From assembly GCA_947492175.1 (NCBI GenBank), contig CANLMQ010000009.1, forward strand, positions 1 to 64,000: a stretch of DNA of 64,000 nt. The letters run 5' to 3'. The stretch is from an uncultured Draconibacterium sp. GTDB taxonomy: Bacteria; Bacteroidota; Bacteroidia; Bacteroidales; Prolixibacteraceae. The notes beneath the pieces were generated by a model. That model was not told the DNA's origin. It saw only the letters and a program-made list of their open reading frames with translations, and did no database searches. Made by a program: the position numbers and the translations under genes. Below, one piece after another: positions 25,923 to 36,178 of the stretch (position 1 is the first letter of the stretch; every line of letters begins with the position of its first letter).

Positions 25923-27395
25923 TCAAAAACCATATATTTTTATAAATCCATAAAAGTTAACAGCTTCTATTGTTGTGAACTGAAGACCGGCTACTTGTGT
26001 AACATGGGGAGGTATAAATATGGAAGCTCCTATGTGGCTGTTTTTAATTTTTACATTTCCAACATTTGTCGAGACATATCCGCTACGGAATTTTCCTTGT
26101 TTGTATTTTTCTGAGATAATTTTCTCCCCATTTTGTTCATAGGTCCATTGACCTTCCCTAGTATTATTCAAATATTCTCCTGAAAAAATGAACTTGATTT
26201 TGTCCCATTGATCCAGTAAAATGTTGAATTGGCCAGTTCCTGAGTTAATAGGATAATTGGGATTGTCCTTATTTAATATCGTTACTTTAAACTCATCCAA
26301 TGTTATATTTACTTCATAATCAGGTGATCCATCTTTGAGAAAGTAAGTCCATTTGCCATTAGGAAGACCATTTACAAATGCTCCTGAAAGTTTGGGATTT
26401 CCATTTGAATAATAAACCTTGTAGGGACCATCTAACTTACCTTTATCAATTGTTCCTATGGCGTAAATAGTACCATTCTCATAGTAATCTTTGAACTGCC
26501 CTCCATAAAAATTACGGCCCTTTGCCCAGAATGCTTCGCGGTAAAAACTAGCTTCTGCAGGAAGACAAATTTGCCATAGCTTATTATAATAAACCTTAAC
26601 CTTTCTATTGTTTTCTTCGGTGTAAACAGCATTTCTGCTTTTCGAAGGTGCATGATAATAAATAGTATCGGGAATTATGTCGGAAAGACGAATGTCGAGT
26701 GCGGTTGATGTTGTATCTGTGTTGCCCCGACTATCGAGTAAGTGACTACAACCTTTGCAATAAGCTTTTAACGCGATACAATTTACATCTCCTCCTAAAA
26801 CAAAGGCTTGTTCTAAGTCTGCACAATATTGCTCTAAACTATCTAACTTAAAATTACAAACGGCAGAGTTGATAAATACGGATGGATTTTGAGGAGTGTA
26901 ACTTTTTACACGGTTGTAAAAAACAAGTGCCGAATCAAAAACTTCATTTAGTCTGTAATAATTACCAACAAAATTATTCATATATAGCAATTTTTTCTGG
27001 CTAAACTCTTCGTCGGCCTGACTAATGGCTTGAACAAAATGTTTTATTGCATTTATCGAATCTTTTCGGTATTTATAAATATTCCCTAAAGCATATTTCG
27101 ACTCGATATTATCGGGCTCCAGTTTTATGTTGGTTTGATAGTCATTAATTGCATTAAGCGTATCTTTTAAATGTAATCTGCAAATTGCTCTGTTCTGATA
27201 AATAAAAAAGGCCTCTGGATCATCTTTTATTGCACTGTTGAAAAGAAGTAATGCACTATCGTATTTTGCTTCTTTCATTAACATATACCCATCGTAATTC
27301 TTTTGGGCAACTTTTCGATTGATATATTTTTTTTGTGCGTGAGGAGTTTGAATAAAAATTAATATGGAAATGAGTGTGAATAGAAGTTTTAACAT
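25923..27395 (-). CDS. Exported TPR / MORN-like repeat protein
   Basis: 490-residue exported protein (signal peptide ending in THAQ near residue 20). Residues about 30-180 are tetratricopeptide repeats (for example EAKYDSALLLFNSAIKDDPEAFFIYQNRAICRLHL and LDTLNAINDYQTNIKLEPDNIESKYALGNIY). The C-terminal part has MORN-like or YwqK-type repeats (GKLDGPYKVYYSNGNPKLSGAF, GLPNGKWTYF, NTREGQWTYEQNGEKI). Such combinations serve as scaffolds at the envelope; the partner is unknown. Confidence 0.75.
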   Translation of the reverse strand: MLKLLFTLISILIFIQTPHAQKKYINRKVAQKNYDGYMLMKEAKYDSALLLFNSAIKDDPEAFFIYQNRAICRLHLKDTLNAINDYQTNIKLEPDNIESKYALGNIYKYRKDSINAIKHFVQAISQADEEFSQKKLLYMNNFVGNYYRLNEVFDSALVFYNRVKSYTPQNPSVFINSAVCNFKLDSLEQYCADLEQAFVLGGDVNCIALKAYCKGCSHLLDSRGNTDTTSTALDIRLSDIIPDTIYYHAPSKSRNAVYTEENNRKVKVYYNKLWQICLPAEASFYREAFWAKGRNFYGGQFKDYYENGTIYAIGTIDKGKLDGPYKVYYSNGNPKLSGAFVNGLPNGKWTYFLKDGSPDYEVNITLDEFKVTILNKDNPNYPINSGTGQFNILLDQWDKIKFIFSGEYLNNTREGQWTYEQNGEKIISEKYKQGKFRSGYVSTNVGNVKIKNSHIGASIFIPPHVTQVAGLQFTTIEAVNFYGFIKIYGF

Positions 27396-27452
27396 AAAAT
27401 ATTAATTGTATTGGTTTTTGAGGATGAATTTAACTATAATCTGCTAAAACAA

Positions 27453-27483
27453 AAACACCTGCTTAAAAGAAAAGCAGGTGTTT
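27453..27483 (-). terminator. Terminator after purC
   Basis: Perfect 12-bp stem AAACACCTGCTT (27453-27464) / AAGCAGGTGTTT (27472-27483) just past the purC stop. Confidence 0.8.
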
Positions 27484-27505
27484 CATAGAGTATTTCAGAA
27501 ATTAC

Positions 27506-28459
27506 TTATTTCTGATTTTTCAAAAACTCATTTACGGCTGCCTCAATTCTCGCCGGAATTGCTGAAACATCCGACTTAACAAATTTGTCGCCTGTGATAG
27601 TTTCGTAAAGCTCAATGTATCTTTCAGAAACCTGACTAACAAATGATTCAGGAATTTCGGGCAATACATCACCTTCTCTTCCCTGGAAATTGTTTTCCAT
27701 TAACCATTCGCGAACAAATTCTTTCGACAATTGCTTTTGATTTTCGCCTTTTTCAAAACGTTCCTGGTAACCATCAGCATAAAAATAACGCGAAGAATCG
27801 GGTGTGTGAATTTCATCGATAAGATAAATCTGACCATCTTTTTTACCGAATTCGTATTTTGTGTCTACCAAAATCAGTCCCATTTCTTTGGCTATTTCGC
27901 TACCTCGTTTAAATAACTCAAGCGAAATTCGTTCCAATTCAACGTAGTCTTCTTCCGACACCAATCCTTGTTTAATAATCTCATCGCGCGAAATATTTTC
28001 GTCGTGAGCACCTTGTTCTGCCTTTGTTGTAGGAGTAAGTAAGGGCTCCGGAAATGCCTGATGTTCTTTTAATCCTTCTGGAAGTGGAACTCCGCAAATT
28101 TCGCGGCCGCCATTTTTATACAATCTCCACGAGCTTCCGGTTAAATACCCGCGAACAATCATTTCAACCGGGAAAGTTTCGCAAAAATGACCAACAGTTA
28201 CATTTGGATCGGGTGTTGCAATTTTCCAGTTAGGAACAATGTCGGCAGTTGCATCTAAAAATTTTTCAGCAATTTGGTTTAATACCTGACCTTTAAACGG
28301 AATTCCTTTTGGTAAAACCACGTCGAAAGCCGAAATGCGGTCGGAAACTACCATTACTAAAAAATCATCGTTAATGTTATAAACGTCGCGAACTTTTCCT
28401 TTGTACAAGCTTTTTTGCCCCGGAAAGTTAAATTCAGTTTTTGTTAATGCGTTACCCAT
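27506..28459 (-). CDS. purC: Phosphoribosylaminoimidazole-succinocarboxamide synthase
   Basis: 317-residue enzyme that joins aspartate to CAIR using ATP, the eighth step of purine synthesis. Family motifs are visible: YKGKVRDVYNINDD near 18-32 (ATP-binding strand), SDRISAFDVVLPKGIPFKGQVLNQIAEKF, VEMIVRGYLTGSSWRLYK and LVDTKYEFG / IHTPDSSRYF. At 317 residues it is the longer form found in Bacteroidota and eukaryotes. Minus strand with phoH upstream; 89 bases separate them, so co-transcription is possible. Confidence 0.94.
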   Translation of the reverse strand: MGNALTKTEFNFPGQKSLYKGKVRDVYNINDDFLVMVVSDRISAFDVVLPKGIPFKGQVLNQIAEKFLDATADIVPNWKIATPDPNVTVGHFCETFPVEMIVRGYLTGSSWRLYKNGGREICGVPLPEGLKEHQAFPEPLLTPTTKAEQGAHDENISRDEIIKQGLVSEEDYVELERISLELFKRGSEIAKEMGLILVDTKYEFGKKDGQIYLIDEIHTPDSSRYFYADGYQERFEKGENQKQLSKEFVREWLMENNFQGREGDVLPEIPESFVSQVSERYIELYETITGDKFVKSDVSAIPARIEAAVNEFLKNQK

Positions 28460-28548
28460 TTTAATTGAATATTTAGTATTTATTATTAATTACTTTTTAA
28501 ACTGACAAACTGGTAAATGATAAAATTGTTTACACGTAAAGTGATTGT

Positions 28549-29556
28549 TTAATTTCCATCTTTTGTCTTTGTTGCTTCCTGTTCTTCGGAGTATTTATCG
28601 TAGGCTTCAACAATATCGCGAACCAAACGATGGCGTACAATATCTTTTTTGTCGAAAAAAATAGTTGAAATATTTTTTACTCCTTTTAATATTTTCAACG
28701 CCTGAACCAGTCCCGAATTGCTTTTTCGCGGAAGGTCGATCTGTGTTATGTCGCCGGTAATAATAAATTTAGCATTTAATCCCATCCGTGTCAGAAACAT
28801 TTTTAGCTGATTGACAGTGGTGTTTTGCGCTTCATCTAAAATAACATAGGCGTTGCTTAAGGTGCGACCACGCATAAATGCAAGCGGAGCAATCTGAATG
28901 GTTCCGTCTTTCATAAATTCTTCCAGTTTCTTTGGCGGAATCATATCCTGCAAAGCATCGTACAGAGGCTGTAAATACGGATCGATTTTCTCTTTTAAGT
29001 CACCCGGAAGAAATCCCAGGTTTTCGCCGGCCTCAACGGCAGGGCGGCTTAAAATAATTTTCCGTATTTCTTTGTTTTTAAGTGCTTTTACAGCCAATGC
29101 AATAGCGGTGTAAGTTTTCCCGGTTCCGGCTGGTCCGATGGCAAAAATCAAATCACTTTTAGAACTTATTTCGTGTAACCGTTTTTGGTTGGGTGTTCTT
29201 GCACGCACCGGTTTTCCACTATTCCCAAAAACAATAATATCTTTTTCGCCTGTACCATTCTCTTCCAGCGAAGAAATCCCCGAATTTAAAATCTCGTGAA
29301 TAATTTCATCGCTCAAGATATTGTACTGGTAAAAGTGATCGAGAATAAGAGCGAATTTTTTTTCGAAAACCTTTATTTCTCCGGGTTCTCCCTGGATAAA
29401 CAAGGCTTGTCCTCGCGCTGTAATTTTAATTTTTGGGAAGAGTTTTTTTATTAAATCGATTTTTGAATTGTTTACTCCGAAAAACTCCAACGGATCAATT
29501 CCTTCCAAAAATATTTGTTTATCCAATTCTTGTTGTTCTAAAATATTAGGGCACAA
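28549..29556 (-). CDS. phoH: PhoH-family ATPase
   Basis: 335-residue cytosolic P-loop ATPase. Walker A is GPAGTGKTYTA near 138-148 and Walker B VILDEAQNT near 236-244, within the PhoH domain; a small KH-like N-terminal domain precedes it. The role is linked to RNA metabolism or helicase activity in related proteins. The first usual start codon in frame is a TTG at 29556; no ATG or GTG gives a full-length protein and a stop lies 18 bases upstream, so TTG initiation is the best reading. Confidence 0.85.
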   Translation of the reverse strand: MCPNILEQQELDKQIFLEGIDPLEFFGVNNSKIDLIKKLFPKIKITARGQALFIQGEPGEIKVFEKKFALILDHFYQYNILSDEIIHEILNSGISSLEENGTGEKDIIVFGNSGKPVRARTPNQKRLHEISSKSDLIFAIGPAGTGKTYTAIALAVKALKNKEIRKIILSRPAVEAGENLGFLPGDLKEKIDPYLQPLYDALQDMIPPKKLEEFMKDGTIQIAPLAFMRGRTLSNAYVILDEAQNTTVNQLKMFLTRMGLNAKFIITGDITQIDLPRKSNSGLVQALKILKGVKNISTIFFDKKDIVRHRLVRDIVEAYDKYSEEQEATKTKDGN

Positions 29557-29648
29557 ATTTACGAAATAAAATTACGAAACATGGGTACTCTATCTACATA
29601 ATCAATTGTATTAATATTGCAGAGAATTCTAGTTTACGAATTGGATTT

Positions 29649-29798
29649 TTATTTTGAAAACATTTTAACAAGCCATAAAATCAGATACAATCCCAAACCT
29701 GCTCCAAAAACTAATACTCCTACAACAAATAAAATTCGTATTGTTGTTACATTCCATCCCAGTTTTTCGCTTAACCATCCAGATACGCCTAAAATCAT
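29649..29798 (-). CDS. PspC-domain small membrane protein
   Basis: 49-residue protein made almost wholly of a PspC domain: MILGVSGWLSEKLGWNVTTI is the amphipathic start, followed by one membrane segment (LFVVGVLVFGAGLGLYLILWLV). It is shorter than most PspC proteins but complete. PspC senses membrane stress in phage-shock systems. The frame stays open upstream to 30026, but that part runs antisense to mazG and is not coding. Confidence 0.7.
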   Translation of the reverse strand: MILGVSGWLSEKLGWNVTTIRILFVVGVLVFGAGLGLYLILWLVKMFSK

Positions 29799-29927
29799 AT
29801 TAATTTGTTTTAAGTATTTATTAGGACATGAAAATAGCAATATTTTAGTTTGGTGTGTGGAAAACTTTAGAAAAACACATGAACCTGAAGTTACCAGTGT
29901 TTTGATATAATTTTTACCTTCGGACAA

Positions 29928-30719
29928 ATGACACGAGATAATATGCAAAAAAAACTGGAGGCTTTTAAAGAGTTGTTGGAGATAATGGACGAACTTCGGG
30001 AGAAATGTCCGTGGGATAAAAAACAAACACTGGAATCGTTACGAAAACTCACAATTGAAGAAACTTATGAGTTAGGCGATGCTATTCTGAAAAACGATTT
30101 GCAGGAGATTAAAAAGGAACTAGGAGATTTAATGCTTCATATTGTTTTTTATGCCAAAATTGGTGAGGAAAAAAAAGCATTTAATGTTGCCGATGTACTT
30201 AAAGGAATAAATGAAAAACTGATTTATCGTCATCCGCACATTTTTGGAGATGTAGATGTGGATGGTTCGGCTGATAAAGTAGCCGAAAACTGGGAAGCAT
30301 TAAAGCTAAAAGAAAAAGGAGGGAATAAGCGTGTATTGGAAGGAGTTCCTGCAGCCATGCCAGCTTTGGTGAAAGCGAACCGTATTCAGGAAAAGGTACG
30401 TGGTGTTGGTTTCGACTGGGAGTACAAAGAACAGGTTTGGGATAAAGTAAAAGAAGAAGTTAACGAATTGAGTCACGAGATTGATAAGGTAGATAACGAT
30501 AAAATTGAAGCCGAATTTGGCGATTTGTTGTTTGCAGTTGTTAATGCGGCCCGCTTGTATGGTGTTGATCCGGAAGCGGCTCTGGAGCGGACAAACCTGA
30601 AATTTATAAAACGTTTTAATTACCTCGAAAGCCAGACCATGTTAAAAGGGCGCAGCCTGCATGATATGAGTCTGGATGAAATGAATGAAATTTGGGAAGA
30701 AGCAAAAAAAGAAGAGTAG
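29928..30719 (+). CDS. mazG: Nucleoside triphosphate pyrophosphohydrolase MazG
   Basis: 263-residue enzyme with two MazG domains that hydrolyses NTPs or dNTPs to monophosphates. In the first domain the metal-binding pattern EETYELGDAI near 43-52 and ELGDLMLHIVFYAKIG near 64-79 is visible; the second domain has VKEEVNELSHEI near 178-189 and EAEFGDLLFAVVNAAR near 199-214. Length is normal for a double-domain MazG. A second ATG at 29943 is an alternative start. Confidence 0.93.
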   Translation: MTRDNMQKKLEAFKELLEIMDELREKCPWDKKQTLESLRKLTIEETYELGDAILKNDLQEIKKELGDLMLHIVFYAKIGEEKKAFNVADVLKGINEKLIYRHPHIFGDVDVDGSADKVAENWEALKLKEKGGNKRVLEGVPAAMPALVKANRIQEKVRGVGFDWEYKEQVWDKVKEEVNELSHEIDKVDNDKIEAEFGDLLFAVVNAARLYGVDPEAALERTNLKFIKRFNYLESQTMLKGRSLHDMSLDEMNEIWEEAKKEE

Positions 30720-30994
30720 ATAAGCAATTGAAAATTGAACAACTATATTGGAGATCTTCAAATACTTAAAAAATGTTAAAAAAAATGTGTCTGTAACTTA
30801 AGTCGCGATTGAAGATTTGTAAGGTTAGCTACTTTCGTGGTGTAAAATATTATATGTTTAAAAGTCATGAAAACAATAATCTGCAAGTTAAGCAGCATAT
30901 AATATTATTTATTTTGAACTTATATGCCATTGAATCTCTTTATATTAGATGTTTAGTATTTGACATCGAAAAGAGGTGAGGTGTTATGCTTACT

Positions 30995-33454
30995 ATGAAA
31001 AATATAATCTTATTCGTCAATATATTTCTTCTGACCGGTTTTTTTGCACAAGCTGCAGAAGAGCTAACTGAAGTATCGGGGAGGGTGAAGGATAAAAGTA
31101 ATAATGAGCCCATTCCTTTTGTTAATGTTTGGGTGAAAGGAACAATGCGTGGTACCATGACCGATGCTGATGGGAACTTTATATTATCGGCAACATTAAA
31201 CGATACCATTAGCTTTTCGTCGGTGGGATATATAAAGCAGGAAATTGTTATCGATAAGAAAACAAAATGCCCGCTTGAAATTTTTTTGGAAACAGATGTG
31301 CGCGAGATCGATGAAGTTACCGTTAAACCTGAGGAATCGAGGGCGAAGGTACTGATGAGGCAGATAATGAAGCACAAGAAGGAAAACCGTCAGAAAGTGC
31401 TTAATTACGCCGATTATAAAACATTTGCACGTACTTCTGTATATGTCGCAATTGACTCTACTTCGCGGGTAAATCGTATTATTGATAATATGAACGAGGT
31501 GACCATGAAAATTGAGGGGCAGCAATTACGTTTCTCACCGATTTATCTTTCCGAATTGGGCAAAAATGTGCAAAACAGAACGGACAGTGTGGTATACAAC
31601 CGCAGAGACGGTATTTTTCCAAAATTAAACCAAACCATAGAAAGCCAGATTTTACTTAATGTGGTAGTTGACCTGGATTTTTATAAAGACCAGATAAATA
31701 TTCTTGGAAGGGGGATTGTTTCTCCGTTGGCAAATTCGGCCCGGCTGTCATACGATTTTTATTTGAACGACAGTATCATGATCGACAGCACCTGGTATTA
31801 TAGTTTTTCGTTTACTCCAAAAAACAAATACAATGCACTTTTTACCGGGCGTTTTACCGTAGAAGATGGCAGTTTTGCTCTTACTGATATTTATGCATAC
31901 GTACAGGAAGAAGCCAATATAAATTTCGTAAATGGGTATAAATCGAATGTTTCGTATGTGAAAAAGCCGGATGGGAGCTGGTTTTATGACGAGCAGGAAA
32001 TAAGTCTGAATCTGGCATTGGTTTTAAATAAAGATACAACCTCAAAATACGGATCGCAGCGAATAGATCAGGTAGCCGGTGGAAACTGGCTCGTAACCAA
32101 AACCACACAGTATTCCACTTCAGAACACCTGAATGATGTAAAACCCCGCGACTGGAAAAGGCAACCCGAGTTTGCCACCAGCCTCATGTCGGACGGAACC
32201 TATGAGCGTGTTGATAAATTGAAAAATAACAATGTTGTTAGAGGAATTGATGCGATAGGAGGAATGGTACTTACCAGTTATGTCGATCTTGGAAAGATTG
32301 AAGTGGGACCGGTTTTTGACATTTACAGCACAAACGCCATTGAAGGAAGTCGTGTTTCAATTCCATTACGTACCGGTGAAAAACTGTGGGAACGTTTTAC
32401 AGTAGGAGGTTATCTGGGATTTGGAACAAAAAACAAAGGTTTTAAATATGGGATAAATATGGGCTGGCAGTTACAGGAGTCTGATAAGTTAATTCTTCGT
32501 GCAAGCTATTCCGACGATTATAACCTTGTTTCTCAAGATAAATACCTGCGTTTTATTAAAAAGAATCCTAATACACGTGGAAACGGAAACTTTATTGCAG
32601 CAGTTACTTCAAGGGCACAAAATCCTTATTTAAAGGAAGAAAAGGCATTCGATCTTCGATTGGAATACAATGCCGACGAAAACATTACCGGCGAAGCAGG
32701 CGCTTATTTTCTTTCGAGTCATAGTACGCCCGATATACATTTTGTAAACAACGGAACTGCATATAAGCATTACTCAAATTACGGAATGTTGTTTAATGTA
32801 CGGATGGCATTCGGACAATATTACGACAAGTATTACTTTGCACGTGTATATTACATCGATCAGGTACCGGTTATTAATTTAAGCTGGGATATTGGACGTG
32901 CCTATTTGCCGGGTAGCAATGCCCCGGAATTCGGAATGTATTCGCAATTTCATGGATCGGTTGTTGGAAAATTTAACATGGGACCAACTTTTATGCGATA
33001 CATGTTAAACGGAGGGTATTTGTTTGGCGATGCCCCATTCGATTTACTCGACCAACCGGTTGGTTCACAATCGCTGGGATTTGCCAAATACCGCTATAAC
33101 CTGTTACATCAGGCCTCGTTTGCTCATAATGTGTATACCAATATTCATCTCGATTGGGTTGGGGGAGGAATTGTGTTGAATAAAATTCCGTTTGTAAACC
33201 GCCTTAAACTTCGCGAAATGGTTTCGCTAAAAGCGCATTATGGCGATCGCACCAACTCCTATAAACCTATATTCGATCTGCCCCAGGCATTTTCGCAGAA
33301 TATGACCATGCCTTATGCCGAAATTGGCGTAGGATTAACTAACATATTTAAAGTTTTGCGGATTGAATATATTCACCAGTTGGGTAGCACATACATGAAT
33401 CGAAGTTTTACCGACAATAGCGGAATCCGTTTCCGGGCCGAGATGAGTTTCTAA
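30995..33454 (+). CDS. Outer-membrane DUF5686 protein with carboxypeptidase-regulatory-like domain
   Basis: 819-residue outer-membrane protein. Signal peptide KNIILFVNIFLLTGFFAQA, then a CarboxypepD_reg-like domain (VSGRVKDKSNNEPIPFVNVWVKG, about 25-100) and the DUF5686 region with many aromatic beta strands and a final aromatic-terminated strand (FRAEMSF), as expected of a beta-barrel. The family is Bacteroidota-specific. Two ATGs (30986 and 30995) are possible; I prefer the second, which begins the signal peptide. The gap before it (30720-30985) holds no gene. Confidence 0.82.
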   Translation: MKNIILFVNIFLLTGFFAQAAEELTEVSGRVKDKSNNEPIPFVNVWVKGTMRGTMTDADGNFILSATLNDTISFSSVGYIKQEIVIDKKTKCPLEIFLETDVREIDEVTVKPEESRAKVLMRQIMKHKKENRQKVLNYADYKTFARTSVYVAIDSTSRVNRIIDNMNEVTMKIEGQQLRFSPIYLSELGKNVQNRTDSVVYNRRDGIFPKLNQTIESQILLNVVVDLDFYKDQINILGRGIVSPLANSARLSYDFYLNDSIMIDSTWYYSFSFTPKNKYNALFTGRFTVEDGSFALTDIYAYVQEEANINFVNGYKSNVSYVKKPDGSWFYDEQEISLNLALVLNKDTTSKYGSQRIDQVAGGNWLVTKTTQYSTSEHLNDVKPRDWKRQPEFATSLMSDGTYERVDKLKNNNVVRGIDAIGGMVLTSYVDLGKIEVGPVFDIYSTNAIEGSRVSIPLRTGEKLWERFTVGGYLGFGTKNKGFKYGINMGWQLQESDKLILRASYSDDYNLVSQDKYLRFIKKNPNTRGNGNFIAAVTSRAQNPYLKEEKAFDLRLEYNADENITGEAGAYFLSSHSTPDIHFVNNGTAYKHYSNYGMLFNVRMAFGQYYDKYYFARVYYIDQVPVINLSWDIGRAYLPGSNAPEFGMYSQFHGSVVGKFNMGPTFMRYMLNGGYLFGDAPFDLLDQPVGSQSLGFAKYRYNLLHQASFAHNVYTNIHLDWVGGGIVLNKIPFVNRLKLREMVSLKAHYGDRTNSYKPIFDLPQAFSQNMTMPYAEIGVGLTNIFKVLRIEYIHQLGSTYMNRSFTDNSGIRFRAEMSF

Positions 33455-33697
33455 TTGGGCAAGCAAAATAGAATGTTCCCCAAATACCGTTTCTTATTTG
33501 TGCCTATTTCTTACTTACTGAACACAAGTTTGAAAAATGTTTACAATTATTTTACATGATTAAATTTATTGTTAGATAGGGAGTTAATTCAAGTTGCAGC
33601 TTTAGTTTTCCCAATAATACATGATGAATATCATGAAGTGTTAGTTTATTATTATTTTTGCAGTTCAGCTATAGAAATAAAATAAAAACCTAAAAAA

Positions 33698-35338
33698 ATG
33701 CAACGATTTGTTAAAAACAACGACGCCTTGGGCGCCGTAAACCGAGGTGTTCCTTGTGAGTCGGGTTTATGTACTTTGTGCGACTCTGCCTGTAAAGGGA
33801 AATGTGAAACATGGCTATCATGTTTGGAAGGACGTAAAATGCTGTATCCCCGACGATTTGGGAGCTCTACTTCAGGAGCGAATCATACCAATGCAGTTGG
33901 TACAGGTTATCATGGTTTACGTGTACAAGGTTATGCATACGGTTCGAAGGGAATGCCGCAAAACCTGACTGACGATCCGGATGATTGTATTTTTACAAAT
34001 GTTAATGTAGAAACCGAGTTTGGTAACGAAATAAAAACAAAGTCGCGAGTTCCTATAATGACCGGAGCTTTAGGATCGACTTTTATTGCCGCTAAATACT
34101 GGCCATCGTTTGCGGTTGGTGCTGCACTGGCAGGTATCCCAATAGTGGTTGGTGAAAACGTAGTAGGTGTAGATAAAAAATCGGTATTGGAAAATGGTCG
34201 TATAAAATCGGCACCGGAACTGGAACGACGTATTGAATATTTTAAACGTTATTACGATGGATATGGAGCAATAATTATTCAGATGAACGTGGAAGATGCG
34301 CGGAATGGTGTTGCAGAATACCTTATTGATAAATACGGTAACGATATTATTATTGAACTGAAATGGGGACAGGGTGCCAAAGATATTGGCGGCGAGATTC
34401 AGGTGAAACGCATTGAGTATGCCCGCTTTCTGAAAGACCGTGGTTATATTGTCGATCCTGATCCGTATAGTCCGGTTGTAGAGAAAGGTTACGAAAACCG
34501 TTCGGTTACGTCGTTTGCCCGTCACAGCAGACTTGGAGCAACCAATAAACACACAAGCGAACAGGTACGCGAAGACTTTATGAACAGTGTTGCCTATTTG
34601 CGTAAACTTGGCTTCAAACGTATTACTCTAAAAACAGGCGCCTATGGAATGGAGAATCTGGCTATGGCAATCCGTTATGCTGCCGATGCAAAACTTGACT
34701 TATTAACCATTGATGGTGCCGGTGGTGGTACAGGAATGAGTCCGTGGAATATGATGCAACACTGGGGAATTCCTTCTTTGGCCTTGCATGCAAAAGCCTA
34801 CGAATATTGTAAAATTCTGGAAGAACAGGGAATTACACCACCCGATCTTTCGTTTGCCGGTGGATTTGCGCGCGAAGATCATTTGTTTAAAGCCATTTCT
34901 TTAGGTGCTCCTTATACAAAACTTGTTTGTTTGGGGCGTGCACCAATGATTGCGGGTTTCTTAGGAAGTAATATCGAAGCAACTTTCTATCCTGATAGAA
35001 AGGCCGAACTGAATGGGCATTGGGAAACACTTCCGAAAACTGTGACTGAGTATGGTATATATCCTGAAGAAATTTTTGCTGAATGGGAGACCGTTAAAAA
35101 TAAGGTTGGAAAAGACGAAATGAAAAACATTCCGTTTGGAGCTGTGGCAATGGTTGGATATGCCGACAAACTTGCCGGTGGTTTACAGCAATTTATGGCA
35201 GGTGCACGTAAGTTTAACCTCGCAGAACTCGATCGCAGCGACTTAATTGCTTCGAACCGGGAAACTGCCGAATTGACCAAAATTCCGTTTATGACTGATG
35301 CTTTGGATGCGGAAGCAATGGCAATTTTAAAAGCATAA
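33698..35338 (+). CDS. FMN-binding glutamate synthase-family protein
   Basis: 546-residue protein similar to the FMN-binding domain of glutamate synthase large subunit (GltB). The TIM barrel core (about 110-470) shows LLTIDGAGGGTGMSPWNMMQHWGIPSL, DLSFAGGFAREDHLFKAISLGA and KLVCLGRAPMIAGF. Its N-terminus has a cysteine cluster CESGLCTLCDSACKGKCETWLSC (residues 20-42) that could bind an iron-sulfur cluster. As a stand-alone enzyme it lacks the glutaminase domain, so its electron acceptor and substrate are uncertain. A TATTTTTG -7-like element lies at 33653-33660. Confidence 0.82.
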   Translation: MQRFVKNNDALGAVNRGVPCESGLCTLCDSACKGKCETWLSCLEGRKMLYPRRFGSSTSGANHTNAVGTGYHGLRVQGYAYGSKGMPQNLTDDPDDCIFTNVNVETEFGNEIKTKSRVPIMTGALGSTFIAAKYWPSFAVGAALAGIPIVVGENVVGVDKKSVLENGRIKSAPELERRIEYFKRYYDGYGAIIIQMNVEDARNGVAEYLIDKYGNDIIIELKWGQGAKDIGGEIQVKRIEYARFLKDRGYIVDPDPYSPVVEKGYENRSVTSFARHSRLGATNKHTSEQVREDFMNSVAYLRKLGFKRITLKTGAYGMENLAMAIRYAADAKLDLLTIDGAGGGTGMSPWNMMQHWGIPSLALHAKAYEYCKILEEQGITPPDLSFAGGFAREDHLFKAISLGAPYTKLVCLGRAPMIAGFLGSNIEATFYPDRKAELNGHWETLPKTVTEYGIYPEEIFAEWETVKNKVGKDEMKNIPFGAVAMVGYADKLAGGLQQFMAGARKFNLAELDRSDLIASNRETAELTKIPFMTDALDAEAMAILKA

Positions 35339-35364
35339 TTTCGAAAATAACAGATAATTGATAT

Positions 35365-35388
35365 AACCCCGGGCTTTGTTCCGGGGTT
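35365..35388 (+). terminator. Terminator after the glutamate synthase-like gene
   Basis: Stem AACCCCGG (35365-35372) / CCGGGGTT (35381-35388) followed by TTTGTTTTT. Confidence 0.85.
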
Positions 35389-35481
35389 TTGTTTTTACCT
35401 GAAATTCTAAAACAATCCAGAGATTAAAACTTTTTTGAAACTAAGTTAGTTGTTTAATTTAAGAAGCTGATTACAGTGCTG

Positions 35482-36099
35482 CTAACTGGTTATTTTGTTT
35501 GGTTCAGCCGTTTCTAAGGCTTTTTTTTCAGCAATAAGTTCCCAACCAACCGATTCAATCAATTGGCGAATAAGAGAAACTGTATCGTTTGCCTGGTTTT
35601 TGGCAATTTGAATTAAATGGCTTGTTTCCACTTTTTCACGAATAAATTCCTTCGATTTTTTATTGAGATTGGTTAAATCACTTTCCGAAAATTTATTGAT
35701 AATACCTTTTTGAATGTCGTAATATTCCAGATCGTTGTCGATACTGAGAATTTCGGGTTCAGGAAATTGGGAAAGAGTAACCAGTTTTTTATGAGCATTA
35801 ATTTCGATATGAATTCGGGTTAGGTCGAAGCCAACCATAACTTTGGCCTTTACAATTAATAAAGCCTTTTTCTCCATCTGAAACAGCTTAAAAAACAGGT
35901 TCTTCTCATCGCGGTGTGTGAAAATCTCTGAGAATTCGCCTTCTACAGTAATAAGTTTGCAAACCTGCTTAATTTTTTCGAGTAGCAGTACCGACTGGTT
36001 TTTTAGGTGTTTCTCGTTTCTGTTTTTATAGTAAAAAGTAGTAGCTGCTATTCCACCAGCCAATCCTATTATTAGTCCTAAAATAACAAGGGTTTCCAT
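35482..36099 (-). CDS. DUF4230-domain membrane-anchored protein
   Basis: 205-residue protein with an N-terminal membrane anchor (LVILGLIIGLAGGIAATTFYY, residues 3-23) and a DUF4230 domain (about 40-170, LITVEGEFSEIFTHRDEKN then KKALLIVKAKVMVGFDLTRI). The domain is typical of Bacteroidota proteins of unknown function predicted in the periplasm. Transcribed as the last gene after the serine hydrolase at 36179, with an 80-base gap. Confidence 0.78.
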   Translation of the reverse strand: METLVILGLIIGLAGGIAATTFYYKNRNEKHLKNQSVLLLEKIKQVCKLITVEGEFSEIFTHRDEKNLFFKLFQMEKKALLIVKAKVMVGFDLTRIHIEINAHKKLVTLSQFPEPEILSIDNDLEYYDIQKGIINKFSESDLTNLNKKSKEFIREKVETSHLIQIAKNQANDTVSLIRQLIESVGWELIAEKKALETAEPNKITS

Positions 36100-36178
36100 A
36101 AAAGTTTTGTTTATTAGCCTAAATTAAAACTTTTTACAGAAACCCTTATCTAAACAGTCTGATTATTCGAAGTAATTT

